Of a DNA stretch of 64,000 nt, positions 22,983-32,659 are shown one piece after another. This DNA is from Locusta migratoria (lineage: Eukaryota > Arthropoda > Insecta > Orthoptera > Acrididae), in assembly GCA_026315105.1 (NCBI GenBank), contig CM048747.1, positions 282,849,654-282,913,653 of the forward strand, read 5' to 3'. Made by a program: the position numbers and the translations under genes. Each line of letters opens with the position of its first letter. Positions within the stretch are counted from its first letter, which is position 1. Below the pieces are notes generated by a model. That model saw only the letters and a list, made by a program, of their open reading frames with translations, did not search any database and was not told the DNA's origin.

Positions 22983-22990
22983 AAACCACC

Positions 22991-23218
22991 ATCTGCCTCT
23001 GTAGCTCAGTGGCAGTGTCTCAGACCGCCAATGCAAGGGGCCCAGATTCGATTCCTGGCAAGGGACTTGGTGTAGGGCGTTGTCCTAATAATCATCATCT
23101 CATTGGCATGCAAGTCGCCCAAGTGGTGTCAACTAAAAAGACTTGCACTACAGCTGCCGAAAAATCCCGTATGGGATGTCCTGGCCAATAATGCCACATG
23201 ATCTTTTCCATTTTTGTG
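22991..23218 (+). repeat. tRNA-derived SINE, plus strand
   Basis: The head CCTCTGTAGCTCAGTGGCAG contains a recognisable A-box (TAGCTCAGTGG), and GATTCGATTCC near 23044 is a B-box. The body contains CTTGCACTACAGCTGCCGAA near 23144 and ATGGGATGTCCTGGCCAATA, features I recognise from a locust SINE family. AACCACC at 22984-22990 is repeated at 23219-23225, a plausible 7-bp target duplication. It interrupts the gypsy RT. Confidence 0.75.
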
Positions 23219-23241
23219 AACCACCTAAGCATGCAGTTTTG

Positions 23242-23590
23242 TCAACTTAAACATGTATGTTGTGCACATTTACATTCCGTCTCTAGTAAACATCCCTGAA
23301 TAGAGCCAAGCTCAGGCTGGAGGATGCATTGTTGTAAATACCATTGTACAAACTGTACCCCTAATGGGTAATCTTCCTCCCATAATGCCTGGACTTTCTG
23401 CAGATGGTAAGGATGGAGCCGGTAATCATGGACAACATGCCACATGGCACTTTTATCTGTGCATAGCACCTATGCCACCTGCCGGGTGCCAGTGGCTAGG
23501 TCCTCTTTGAACATTCTCAACACATTCTCCTCCAACATAAGTGTTCAAATCGAGCCTGGACGACCTGCATAGCTTTTCGGCACCTACCTG
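23242..23590 (-). pseudogene. IS630/mariner-type transposase N-terminal remnant
   Basis: Read on the minus strand from 23590, the sequence gives a helix-turn-helix linker followed by LHPYHLQKVQALWEEDYPLG and FVQWYLQQC. This block precedes the first catalytic Asp in a large insect family of DDE transposases (consensus LHPYH.QRVQ.L...DYP.R..FC.W). The downstream DDE portion is missing; the copy ends near 23242. There are stops and a frame change near 23470. Confidence 0.7.
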
Positions 23591-24245
23591 AGTACAAACA
23601 GTGGAAAGGGGATAGTATTTGCAGGTACCAAGAACTAGGTATCCTTACTTTACAGTAAAATTGACAAACCTCAATTAGGAAATACCTACCTCAAACTTTC
23701 TGTCTTTTCATAGGCATATTTCGATGGCCGCGAATGTGGAATGATGTGGGATATATCTCTCTGGAAAAGTTTGGCATTCAATAGTACAGTAGCTCTCCCA
23801 TTAGCCATCATTTCCGCAGCTTTGAATTGATATATGTCACACTACTGTCAACAACATTACTGCACTAGCCGACAACACAAAGGTCCACACAGCAGGATGG
23901 GCACAAGGGCTTTGAGGAGAAATACAGTAGTGGATGTGCAAGAGTGTTATTAGGATTGGGATGTCGATCCGCAATACACAGAAGTCTGAAGGGCTGCATA
24001 CCTTCAGTATGCATACACCAAAACAGATTGGATCACAACTGTTTGTTCTCAGACTTGAATACTCTCCAATATCCAAGCCAAGTGCTTTCGAATATGGGTT
24101 CCTTTTTGAAAACAGATCACTTTGCCGTCCTGCACAACATACCAAATGTTGGTATTTTTTCGAGGCACCTTGAATATAAAAGTTTTAATAAAATAGGTAT
24201 TTCATATTAGGTATGTTAAATTTTTTCAAAATATAATGTGAGACA
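23591..24245. other. LYPLAL1 intron, nothing recognised
   Basis: No transposon domain or exon was identified. The stretch may hold terminal parts of the two flanking transposase remnants, but no inverted termini could be matched. Confidence 0.4.
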
Positions 24246-25030
24246 GAAATAGTTTTGAGCAAGTCAAAAGACATCCCAAAACCTGCCCATATGCCAGAAA
24301 ATTTGGCTACGGTTCACCAAAATAGGTTTCAGAGTCCTACCAAGTCAACCTGGTGATAACAGGCACAATATATGAATTATGCAGACAAATACTCCACAAT
24401 GACCTGCACAGACTTTCCCAATGAGTGTTGTTCATGCATTAAAACCAGCAGATGCTCCACAGTGCCTCCAGTTTTGTAAATGGTTGGTCACTGAGATAAC
24501 AATACATGGGTTGAACAAGGATCCATCACAAAAGAGAATCTACGTAACTTCTATGAAACACCATTGTACAAGCAGAAGGTTGGGATTTGGTATGTAGCGT
24601 CAGTATGCCACATTATCGGTCCCATTTTGTTTCATCAGACACAGACTTCAGTGTGTTACATTGCCAACATATTGAAATACATCGTGGTAGCATTAAGGGA
24701 GGAGGGAAACACCTACAGCAACTTCCAACATAATGAAGCAACTGCCTTTACAGTTGGTCATACCTAAGAGTACATTTACACAGTTTACACACCTGAAAGA
24801 ATTGTTTTTGCATAAATAGTCTGGTCAAAGATATAGCTGACCACCCTGGTCACCTGATCTGTGTACAATTACTTTGTGTGCATACTCCTTAAGTCTATGA
24901 AGTATCGCAGTCTTCAGGAAATACAGCAAAACATTTCAGAAGAGATGGCAGCAATTTCAACAGTTCATCTTTAATCTGCCTTCAGTAACATGCTGCTATG
25001 AGATAAATGGTGGTCACATTCAACATCTGC
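24246..25030 (+). pseudogene. IS630/mariner-type DDE transposase remnant
   Basis: The best block is at 24564-24770: KQKVGIWYVASVCHIIGPIL, equivalent to the family KVTVWCG....IIGP.FF motif, followed by a degraded ..FQ.. ATAFTVGHT block equivalent to WFQQDGATAHT, where the second catalytic Asp is replaced by Asn. Further on, near 24900-24950, SLQEIQQNISEEMAAI matches the C-terminal helix (LK.AIREEIAAIP.EM). Frame changes and stops divide the blocks. It is a different copy, and in opposite orientation, from the fragment at 23242-23590. Confidence 0.7.
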
Positions 25031-25365
25031 TATAGTCAGGTTAGTGCTGCATTTCCTTTTCTTTAATGTGTTTCTCTCTACACTTTAACTCTGTTCTCCA
25101 CAGCACTTTCATATATTCCACCCTGTACAATACTGATTTAAAGTTTCTTACCCTTTTGTAGCCCCCTGGATATTCCTTCCTTCTTTCCCTTTTTGTCTTA
25201 GTAGTGGTTTTCCACCTGAATTTTTTATATTCATAAAGAGTTTTTTTCCATATGTCTATTTAATATTTCTGTAGACTTTCCTCTAATTAAACAAGCTTCT
25301 ACAGACCTACATTTGTCCTCTAGTCACTACTAATTAGCCCCTTTCATGTCAACGTTGTTTTTGGC

Positions 25366-25672
25366 ATTCTGGAAACATCCCTTAGGCTGTGGCTAAGCCA
25401 CGACTCCACTATATCCTTTCTTCCAGGAGTGCTAGTCTTGCTTGTTCACAAGAGAGCTTCTGTGAAGTTTGGAAAGTAGGAGCAAGGTACTGGCGGAAGT
25501 AAAGTTGTGAGGCAGCATCGTGAGTCATGTCGGGATAGCACGGTCGGTAGTGCGCTTGCCCGCGATAGGCAAAGGTCCCAGGTTCATGTCCGGGTTCCAG
25601 CACACAATTTTAATCTGCCAGGATGTTTCATATCAGCGCACACTCCACTGCAGAGTGAAAGTTTAATTCTGG
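25366..25672 (+). repeat. Dispersed repeat with tRNA-like core (25529-25604)
   Basis: The element carries a tRNA-like core with a B-box variant GGTTCATGTCC. It is preceded by the block TATCCTTTCTTCCAG and AGAGCTTCTGTGAAGTTTGG and followed by TTTTAATCTGCCAGGA and CACTCCACTGCAGAGTGAAA. The same blocks occur in the element at 59922-60293. ATTCTGG is found at both ends (25366-25372 and 25666-25672). The A-box is mutated (TAGCACGGTCGG), so transcription from it is doubtful. No protein is encoded. Confidence 0.75.
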
Positions 25673-26003
25673 GACATTCACAATTGATTATCTTCTATCA
25701 ATACGGTTGGCATTACCAGAGACAGTCTCTCAGCTGATGTCATGTGATGGATGTGGTGCCCCCTACACCGTCTATATATGTGATGATCCCTCAAGCTCCC
25801 ATTCTATCAGCCCGGAAATTTTAAGTGAAGTTAATGTTGGCCGTGAAAGCTTATGTTGTATAATGTCTATTCTATCTCTGTTCTCCAACTGCCTCACAAT
25901 TTTAGTAGGTGGTTTTAATGTGTAACAGCCAATAACGCACAGGCATAGTCTTTAAAACTTTTATACTTTCTTTGTTTTTATTTGCTATTTTATTTTTGAC
26001 ATG
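25673..26003. other. LYPLAL1 intron, nothing recognised
   Basis: Between the tRNA-related repeat and the truncated 3' side of the minus-strand gypsy copy. I see no motif. Confidence 0.4.
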
Positions 26004-27480
26004 TTAAGTCCTATGTTTGAGGAAGTTTAACACATTGTTTTCTATAACAGTTTGGTGACCTTTACTGAAATCTCTGTGATTGGAACAAGGGACTGATAAA
26101 CTTTTTTTAATGATAATAGAATAATTACACTCATTATTATGCAACACAAGATGAACAGCGTCGTGAACGCTGAAACCGAACGCCGTGAACGCATCCAGGC
26201 CAAAAATGTTTTCCGAAGCCGCACTTTTGACGGCCAAAAATGTGATGGTGCGCACTACGTGCTGGTACTCCACTTCAATCGTAAACTGACCGAGCACTGG
26301 AATCGGCTGTTCACCATAGCTGACCAAACGATGAGGAGTTTTAACAAGAGGCGACTTCCTAAGTGCCAAATACGTATCCAAATTTACGAGAGAGAGACAG
26401 AGGCACCGGTATCGACTTGAAAACGGAACGGACAATTTTGAATTAGAAGTGTGACATAAATCTTTGAAGAAGTGACCTGCTCCTGTCCAGGTGCAGTAGA
26501 AAGACAGTTTACTTCCATTTGGGACTCTTCAGAATAGGGCGGCCGACCGCGTGCAGAAGTCCGACAAACAGCCACCACGTGACCTTGTTTACGGTAGGAC
26601 GTGCACCGCATGCGGCGGAAGGGGCAGCACGGGTGATCGTGCGCACGTAAACAATCTGGACAAGAGGGAAAATCGCGTCATCGGTATAGAACGACGGAAG
26701 GTATTCGTGAAGAACACAAAGACGTAGAGGAGGGCGAAGAACGACGCCTTTGGGGACACGAGGACTGTACCGTCGCCACCTCTACCATTTCCTCAAACTG
26801 ATCCGCTGCCGCCTTAGACACCTCAAAAGCTGGTGCAATAGAAAGAACCTTGTCAAGGGTGAGATCCTGTAACCGCAAAGCCTCGCGATGCACAGCCCTA
26901 ACAGGAGCCGAACAGACAACAACGTCGCGAATTAAGGAATCTGCATACGACTGCTGACAATTTGCACACACAAAACCACACTTACGACTCAAACCGCGGA
27001 GGTCTGCCACCCAGGACTGATACGACTGACCAGGTTTCTTTTTGCTTTGATGAAAATCCAGCCAGGAAATTACCACGAGCGTTTGCTGCTGATAATAAGA
27101 ACTAAGCAATTCCGACATACGGGAAAAAGGCAACTCGGCTCTGACAGCGGAGCTAGTTTTCGTAGTAAACGAAAAGTATCGGGCTCGATCCATGACAAGA
27201 AGAAAGACTTTTGTAAGTCCGGATCCGTTACCTTAAAAGCCACAAAATGCTGCTGTAGATGCCGCATGTAGGAGTCCCAGTCTTCCTTAGACTCTTGGAA
27301 AGCCGGAAAAGCCGGAGGAGCGGGGAGGGGGGGTTGGCCAGCGGCGGCAGCAGAACGAGAAGACGTAATCAACTCCATAAGCAAATCTAGCTGTTGCTGC
27401 TGCTTTTTCAGTAGTTGAAGCAACGCTGGATCCAAAACCAGTGCAAATAGAAAACACACGAAAGAATGAAACTCGTCACC
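26004..27480 (-). pseudogene. gag-protease of truncated Mag-like gypsy
   Basis: The gag begins near 27440 with a Gln-rich segment (LLKKQQQQLDLLMEL), an Ala/Pro stretch, then FQESKEDWDSYMRHLQQHF, FFLSWIEPDTFRLL, SWLDFHQSKKKPGQSYQSW and LSRKCGFVC. Zinc-knuckle blocks follow near 26640-26560 (including CTSYRKQGHVVAVC). The protease FRFQVDTGASVSLS near 26425-26385 retains the DTGAS active site, and ENIFGLDAFTAFGF near 26180 is its conserved end. Gag and protease frames differ by a frameshift near 27100 and others, so no continuous polyprotein is possible. Confidence 0.8.
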
Positions 27481-27715
27481 AATTATACTGTTGTAACAGT
27501 ATAATTTATTGAACACTCATGGACAGTACAACATATACACATATGCACGGTACGGTGGAGGCAAGTCACAGACACAGTTAATGTTAACATATAACCGGTG
27601 AGAGCTACACATGAACTGAGGCATGCCTCGCACACCACGAGCTCACCCGGACGTGGCGGCGCTGCAGGCCCTCAGAGGCGGCACCATCGTGCGGCGGCCT
27701 CGGCTGTGGTGCGTC
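26004..27715 (-). mobile_element. Mag-like Ty3/gypsy, 5' part only, minus strand
   Basis: From high to low coordinates: presumed LTR from about 27715 to 27482, with CAATAAATTATAC (a polyadenylation signal) near its inner end; primer-binding-like TGGTGACGAG at 27472-27481; gag; and protease. The copy ends near 26004 after the protease, so RT, RNase H and integrase are missing. GC content and codon quality are better than in the 21-kb copy, suggesting a younger insertion. Confidence 0.75.
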
Positions 27716-27935
27716 TTTTAGATGCCTTGGTCGGACGGGACGTGGCTTGCAGTGGCGCGCTCCAACACCTTTAAACCTGCACCCTTTTCTTTTCCCTCTC
27801 CTTCCCTGCTCTTTTTCTGAAGAAGCAACCCAGGGTTGCGAAAGCTCAAAATTTGTTTGTGTGTGTTTTTATTTGTGTTTCTGTCTGCATACCTGTGCTC
27901 TTTCGCCTGGCAAGTAAACAACATCTACATTTTAT
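27716..27935. repeat. Dispersed repeat with GAAGAAGCAACCCAGGGTTG motif
   Basis: CTGAAGAAGCAACCCAGGGT...GCGAAAGCTCAAAATTTG near 27818-27860 has the same layout as CTGAAGAAGGAACACAGTTCT..GAAAGCTTG near 31513 and a more decayed CTGATAAAGGAAAGCTAG near 52862. This indicates a dispersed non-coding family found at least three times in the window. Ends are not defined here. Confidence 0.5.
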
Positions 27936-28067
27936 ATTTATATTTTTCCTGACAGGAATTGTTTCCTCTATAATATTAATATAATAATAATTATTATAAC
28001 AATGTTGTATGGCCCTAAAGAACCTGGTGCAATTCTTTCATTTGGATGCCATTTTCATGACTCTGGG

Positions 28068-28172
28068 CCGATGACACCTGGTGTTCCCAGGCAACTATCC
28101 ATCCAAATACGAACCTGAGCCATTAGTGCGTAACTTTGGTAACTGGGCTAAAACTATTGCATCCAACTAATA
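28068..28172 (-). repeat. 5S rRNA-related repeat (SINE3-like or 5S pseudogene)
   Basis: On the minus strand CACCAAAGTTACGCAC-type sequence near 28140-28125 and TTGGATGGATAGTTGCCTGG near 28110-28090, followed by GAACACCAGGTGTCATCGGC, line up with the 3' two-thirds of eukaryotic 5S rRNA (consensus around GTACTTGGATGGGTGACCGCCTGGGAATACC). The internal control region is degraded but present. Downstream on the minus strand comes a non-5S body (AAAATGGCATCCAAATGAAAG near 28050-28030). A 5S head plus unrelated body is the organisation of SINE3-type elements; a simple 5S pseudogene is the alternative. Confidence 0.65.
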
Positions 28173-28779
28173 CTTCAGTGTTGACTGATTTTAGTATTAT
28201 GATATAACAGGATTACAAAACAATACTGTATGTATGTTGACAGTCACTATATGAATTCTTCTCTTGTCCTGTCCTGCTATAACTCCCTTACAAGGGATCC
28301 TAGGTGACACCTTCTGCATAATTCATGAAGTGTAATTTCTCCAGCCTTACATGTATTTTGCTTCATGAAATAACCTTTGATTTTAAAAGGTAATTTACTT
28401 GATTACAAGGGTGTTTCACAGTAATCATTTGTATCATAATCTGGTTCTTTCATCAGCTACTGCTTGGATGCCATGACTTCTCTAATTTGAAGACATTTTC
28501 TTTAATGTGTGTGTTATCAGGTTGGGATAAGTACCCAAAATAAAGCAAAATCATTTAATGGCATAGTGAGAAATTATATTGTCACACTATATAAATGCTA
28601 TACAAGGGAAGTACACCTTATTAGGCCTATTTCCTGTGTAGCGCGGTTCATTAGTCAGAGTCACTAAAAAACAGTACAACCTTTTTCTTAAAAATTATAA
28701 TTGCAATCTGCACTTATTTTACATTTTGCAACATATACTAAATTATCCAATAAAAATTATATTGCAATGTTAAACTTAC
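28173..28779. other. LYPLAL1 intron, nothing recognised
   Basis: A+T-rich DNA directly downstream, in gene orientation, of the donor at 28780. No feature was recognised. Confidence 0.45.
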
Positions 28780-28904
28780 CTCTCCTCCTAGAGGTGTATA
28801 TTTTCTAATAGGTGCAGTGGGAAAAAGAACTTTCAAATGAGGAAAATTCCAGTCATTTCCCAACAAGAAATTGACCCATTCTTTCACACCTTTGCCAGTG
28901 TCAC
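28780..28904 (-). CDS. LYPLAL1: LYPLAL1 exon (GDTGKG...PTAPIR...LGGE)
   Basis: This 125-nt exon encodes the N-terminal strand-loop region of lysophospholipase-like 1. The first codons read GDTGKGVKEWVNFLL, equivalent to the vertebrate HGSGDSGQG..MW region after the oxyanion-hole histidine, and it continues LKVLFPTAPIRKYTPLGGE, matching KIIYPTAPPRSYTP. The acceptor is GGACAACAG before GTGAC and the donor GGAGAG before GTAAGT on the minus strand. It ends in phase 0, matching the phase-0 start of the exon at 19829-19973. The upstream exon with FLHGSG was not found. The intron to the next exon is 8806 bp and is packed with transposon remnants. Confidence 0.88.
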
Positions 28905-29022
28905 CTGTTGTCCAGAAATAAATTTCAGTTACAATGTTGTGAAAATAATAACTTGTTTATGAAAAAGGCAAGTTATGCCAAATTGTAAATAACTTAAGAA
29001 TAAAAGAGATCACTCCTCAAAC

Positions 29023-29025
<3 letters not shown>

Positions 29026-29070
<45 letters not shown>
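29026..29070 (+). repeat. CA dinucleotide microsatellite
   Basis: An uninterrupted run of about 22 AC/CA units, close upstream (in gene orientation) of the LYPLAL1 exon at 28780-28904. A polymorphic microsatellite is likely. Confidence 0.95.
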
Positions 29071-29071
<1 letters not shown>

Positions 29072-29689
29072 TTTGATGAAATATTTAAATAACATACAAT
29101 GCAATTACTTCCAGAAACATCATGAAATTTCCATTTTTCACATAGCCAAACATCTCTCTGTCCACATGAAATAGTGGACAGCCATTTTTCATTTATATTA
29201 ATCTAATTTCCTCTGTTTTTCAGATTTAACAAGCAGTCTCTCGAGGGAGAGGTGGAGCTTTGATGTTCAACTATCTGTATTCCATGAACTAAGAAAAAGA
29301 ATGAACCAATGAAACAGGTGTTGGGAACTGAATATTCTTTTATTTACATCAAATACAACAGATCCAGCTTCACTGTGGCCAGTAAGTATTCCAATTACAT
29401 ACGCTAATTTTAAGTTGATAATCATTTGGAAAGATCTTTTGTGGTGTATGATGGCAATATAACCGAGAGTGGGTGAAGAATTTAACAAATCACCAAAAGC
29501 AAGATATTGTAGGCTACACGGTTATGTGGAGAGGTAATTCATGGCATTGCCTAAGAGATATTGGGCTTGTATACTGAATACATTATACAACTAGTAGTAG
29601 AATAAGATTTTAATGAGAAATAGAAATATTTGTCACCACATTGCTAATAAATTATTTAATGCCTCATTGTTGATACAATGCACAATAAA
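29071..29689. other. No recognised feature
   Basis: A+T-rich sequence between the microsatellite and the Penelope-like remnant. The missing first LYPLAL1 exon was looked for here and not seen. Confidence 0.4.
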
Positions 29690-30730
29690 ATGGCAACAAT
29701 TTGTCACCCCAAAAATGTTGCTGGCCTATGTATTTGCACAGGTTGCGCTTGCCTAAGTACGGCCCTGGAGACATGGATTTGGAAGGGTGACAACAGAAGA
29801 GGAAGAGACTGTTGGATATAGTGTGTGGGTTCAATGGTAGTGAAGGATGAGTTGCAAGGGTAACTTCCATCTGGATGGTCATCTCTACTCTTGGCCTCAG
29901 TGTGGTAATGGCCATTCATGCTGGTGTACAGCTTGTTGTGTTCATGATCACATTAAATGCTGTGCAGGAATTGCAGCAGAGCTGGTATATGACATGGATG
30001 TTGTCACAGGTGGACCTGCCTCTGATAGGATAGGAAACAATTGTGACAGGAGTAGTGTAGGATGAGCTGGAGTGATGAAGTGGGCATATCATGTACATAC
30101 ATCCTCCATGTGACAAGAGGTTTGCAGTGAGTGGGGCAATAGCATGGACCAAGATGTTGTGTACAGCAGGTGGGCAGCAGAGTACACTTTTAAGAATGGT
30201 GGGAAGAATAGTGGATAGGATGTCCCTCATTTATGGACATGACCTGGCAAAATGACATGGGTCAGTTAGACTCATGTGGAATGACACTGGGTGATAAAGG
30301 AATAGGGTTGGGGAGGTCTTTGTGGGAGGATTAGGTATGTGTGAGAATTTGGCACAGGGAATGTTTGGGGAATTGTACCTGTCCTGTGAAGAACATTATG
30401 AGACCTTCAGCATACTGAACAAGGTAATTCTTACCACTATTTATATGCCACCCATGAGAGACCAGTCTGAATTAGAGCAATTTTTTGGTGTGAAATGAAT
30501 GACAACTGTTGAAGTGCAGTCACTGTTCGTGGTCAGTGGGCTTGATATAGACAAAGGTATATATGGGAGCAGCAGAGAGGTGTATGTCAAGATCAAGAAA
30601 GGTGGCACATTAGGCCGAGGAGAAAGGTATTGGAGAAATGAGGATAGTGGGTCTCAACTCTGGCTCCAAATAATGAAGACATCAGTTAACCTGAACCAGA
30701 TAAGGGATTTGGAAAATTTGGAAGCTAGGC
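29690..30730 (-). mobile_element. Penelope-like element remnant, GIY-YIG end
   Basis: The minus strand read from 30730 gives a decayed RT end (WFRLTDVFIIW near 30700, where the second and third residues of the catalytic box survive only as TD), then MRDILSTILPTIL near 30225, SSSSYTTPVTIVSYPIRGR near 30060 and CDNIHVIYQLCCNSCTAF near 29990. The last part is the GIY-YIG entry strand of Penelope endonucleases, followed by a zinc-ligand-like Cys pair. Stops interrupt it. The lineage differs from the better preserved copy at 8591-10752. Confidence 0.55.
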
Positions 30731-30744
30731 GCTAAAAAGCATGA

Positions 30745-31030
30745 TTGTTCACAATGCAGAATAGTTTAAATTCCACTGACAAAACTGGATGTGTCTCTCA
30801 GAGGTCTTGCACAAAGCTTAACAAGACTACTGCCACAGCACCAACTGGAGAGCAGCGATCAGTGCCGAGGCGGGTGTGGCTGCATCAGCAGTTCAAGTTG
30901 AGTCTTAGTTCAGTGACCATCACTTATAGTTGTATGTTCCAACAGTATATGGCAATGAGTTTTCACATATCTTCCGTTCACTTGTGTTTTTTGTACAGGT
31001 ACTTCTTAAGTGTCAAAGAGCTTTTATGTC
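30745..31030 (+). repeat. Dispersed repeat, uninterrupted copy
   Basis: From CAGAGGTCTTGCACAAAG near 30800 through ACTACTGCCACAGCACC and GGCTGCATCAGCAGTTCAAG near 30880-30897, this is colinear with the pieces found on the two sides of the LINE at 38568-40008. It therefore represents the empty-site version of that locus type. It has features of an LTR or untranslated leader, but no assignment could be made. Confidence 0.55.
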
Positions 31031-31084
31031 TGCTATCATGATACTTTCCACCATGTTGCTTGCAAGGATATCTGCATCATCATT

Positions 31085-32050
31085 TCTGTTCCCAAATGAT
31101 GACTAGGCTGAAGACTGAGATGCTTGTGAGAAGTGGTTTCAGCAACATTTTCTTCCATTTGGGGTCATGGATGCTAACATATGTAAGGCTTTGTATTTGT
31201 CCTGTCTTTCTCCTCGTGTGTATCAATTCCTCAACCACCTGGCCCCTCTGCGAGATCCAGCATCTCTTTCTTTTGATGAGATTTTACAGTTGTCATCTAC
31301 TAACTATCATATATGCAATTATAATGGAAATTCTCCACAGAGATGATAAATTATTTTTCAAAAGAGATAGATTGGCTGGTCAGTACTTACCCTTTTGCTG
31401 TACCGCCAATAGTTACACACAGGAAAAAGAAAGGGAAAGGTAATTCACGACCTAGGTCGTGAATTACCTTTCCCATTCCTTTTTTCTTCTTTTTCTCCCT
31501 TCTCTCCACCTGAAGAAGGAACACAGTTCTGAAAGCTTGTTGTTTTCCTCCTTTTTTCTGTGTGTAACTGTCGGCGGTACAGCAAAAAGGTAAGTACTGG
31601 CCACCCAGTCTCTCTCTTTTGAAAAATAATTTACTATCATATATGCATACATGTTGTTGCAGCACATGTGGAATTTTACTGTTGTCACAAACAGCCCCAT
31701 CAGACTTATCGTGTTTGGGTCGCAGAATGCCAGGGTCTTAGTCGGAAATGTTTGTTGGTTACTGATGTTCAAAAGGATTCTTATGCTGATTAGATGCTTT
31801 GTGGTGCTGGTATTCGGTTGGCTCCTGACAAGGAGGTTCAGCAACATGCTCTTCAACATGAAAAACCATTGTTGACAGAAGTATTGAGCATTGCTCAGTC
31901 CTTCGGAATTTTGAGGGCAGCTGGTGATCAAATTGAAGCTTTATGTGATGTGTCAGTGGTTGTCCCTGTTTCTCCAAGTCCTTCTTTTGATGATTCACAG
32001 GGTGGGGAGGACGTAGCAGCAGTAAACACTTCCCGCAACATCATATAGGA
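31085..32050 (+). pseudogene. gag remnant, split by 315-bp insert
   Basis: Before the insert: EKWFQQHFLPFGVMDANICK near 31120 and FLSC/LSC..SPRVYQFL near 31200, with LSFDEI near 31275. After the insert: HVVAAHVEFYCCHKQPHQTY near 31650-31720, ECQGLSRKC near 31725, GIRLAPDKEVQQHAL near 31810 and FGILRAAGDQIEAL near 31905. The order equals that of the 13-kb gag copy. The reading frame resumes after removal of the insert and one copy of its 15-bp target duplication; a TAG near 31788 is an independent lesion. Confidence 0.8.
31303..31647. mobile_element. Inverted-repeat insertion with 42-bp palindrome and 15-bp TSD
   Basis: ACTATCATATATGCA occurs at 31303-31317 and again at 31633-31647, bracketing a 315-bp insert in the gypsy gag. 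The insert has inverted arms: AAATTATTTTTCAAAAGAGA near 31349 is mirrored at about 31611-31632, and CAGTACTTACC..TTTTGCTGTACCGCC at 31381-31407 is mirrored near 31573-31600. A perfect 42-bp palindrome sits at 31433-31474. The right arm also carries the CTGAAGAAGGAACACAG block of the dispersed family seen at 27.8 and 52.8 kb. A 15-bp duplication suggests target-primed (LINE-assisted) insertion rather than a DNA transposon. Confidence 0.8.
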
Positions 32051-32099
32051 CAGTGACTGACAGTGTCACAATAACAGTCCCATCAGGCACCACTACGGC

Positions 32100-32640
32100 C
32101 GCGCTCAAAACGTCCTTTATACCCTTTATGTTTTGTACAACATGCACCGGGTGGCATGTCCCAAACGCTGTGTTACATGCAATAATTGCAAGAAGAAAGG
32201 CTATATTGTGGCTGTGTGCTGTTGCTCTCAGTTTTCCACTGACTCAGACTCTGCCATGGATGTTATTTGTGTTTTTACTACAGCTTCTAGCATGACTAAA
32301 TTGTTTTTAGAATTTCAAGTATTAGGACAAAAGCTTCACTTACAGGTGGATACCAGTTCTGCTGTGACACTCATAAATTCTCAAACTTATGTTGATCTGC
32401 ACTCTCCTCAGTCAATAGATCCTTGGTCAATTATAACAAGCAAAGCAGTCCAAAGCTCCAGCGATGTATAAAAAAGTGGTTTGTTCCTTGACACTTTTTG
32501 TGGTAGATGACCCTCATACTGCAAATTTGTTCAGCATTGATGCATTTTGTGCTTTTGGGTTTTCAATAGCAACTCTACCAGCAAATTGAGACTTTATCCT
32601 ATGAATTTTCATCTCTCTTTTTGGGAGGGCTAGGTTGTGC
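32100..32640 (+). pseudogene. Zinc knuckles and protease remnant (gypsy, 31-37 kb)
   Basis: RVACPKRCVTCNNCKKKGYI near 32145-32205 is the double cysteine cluster at the end of gag, then LHLQVDTSSAVTLINSQTY near 32335-32390 is the protease with DTS in place of DTG. FVVDDPHTANLFSIDAFCAF-like residues near 32500-32555 mark its conserved end. The gag cysteines and the protease lie in one frame for about 110 codons. Confidence 0.75.
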
Positions 32641-32659
32641 TACAAATTTTAAGGCACAT

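Larger units (their letters stand above)
20571..22990 (+). mobile_element. Mag-like Ty3/gypsy remnant, plus strand
   Basis: A presumed 5' LTR at about 20571-20797 is followed by ATTGGTGATG, resembling the TGGTGACGAG primer-binding leader of the other Mag-like copies. Gag, protease and RT remnants follow. The copy stops inside the RT connection region at 22990, where a SINE has inserted; no RNase H or integrase was recognised beyond it. Numerous stops show long inactivity. It lies antisense within the 8.8-kb LYPLAL1 intron. Confidence 0.7.

Noticed and set aside
20571..22990. Endogenous retrovirus with envelope gene
   Set aside because: None of the gypsy-type elements in the window shows an envelope-like frame after integrase, so they are LTR retrotransposons.
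28068..28172. Functional 5S rRNA gene
   Set aside because: The match is partial and diverged in the control region and lacks a proper 5' end and T-rich terminator at the right place.
29026..29070. CRISPR-like or satellite array
   Set aside because: It is a simple CA microsatellite; no spacer-repeat structure occurs anywhere in the window.
31464..31998. Minus-strand frames across 31.4-32.0 kb
   Set aside because: Antisense to well-ordered gag motifs and crossing the inverted-repeat insert; no domain of their own.
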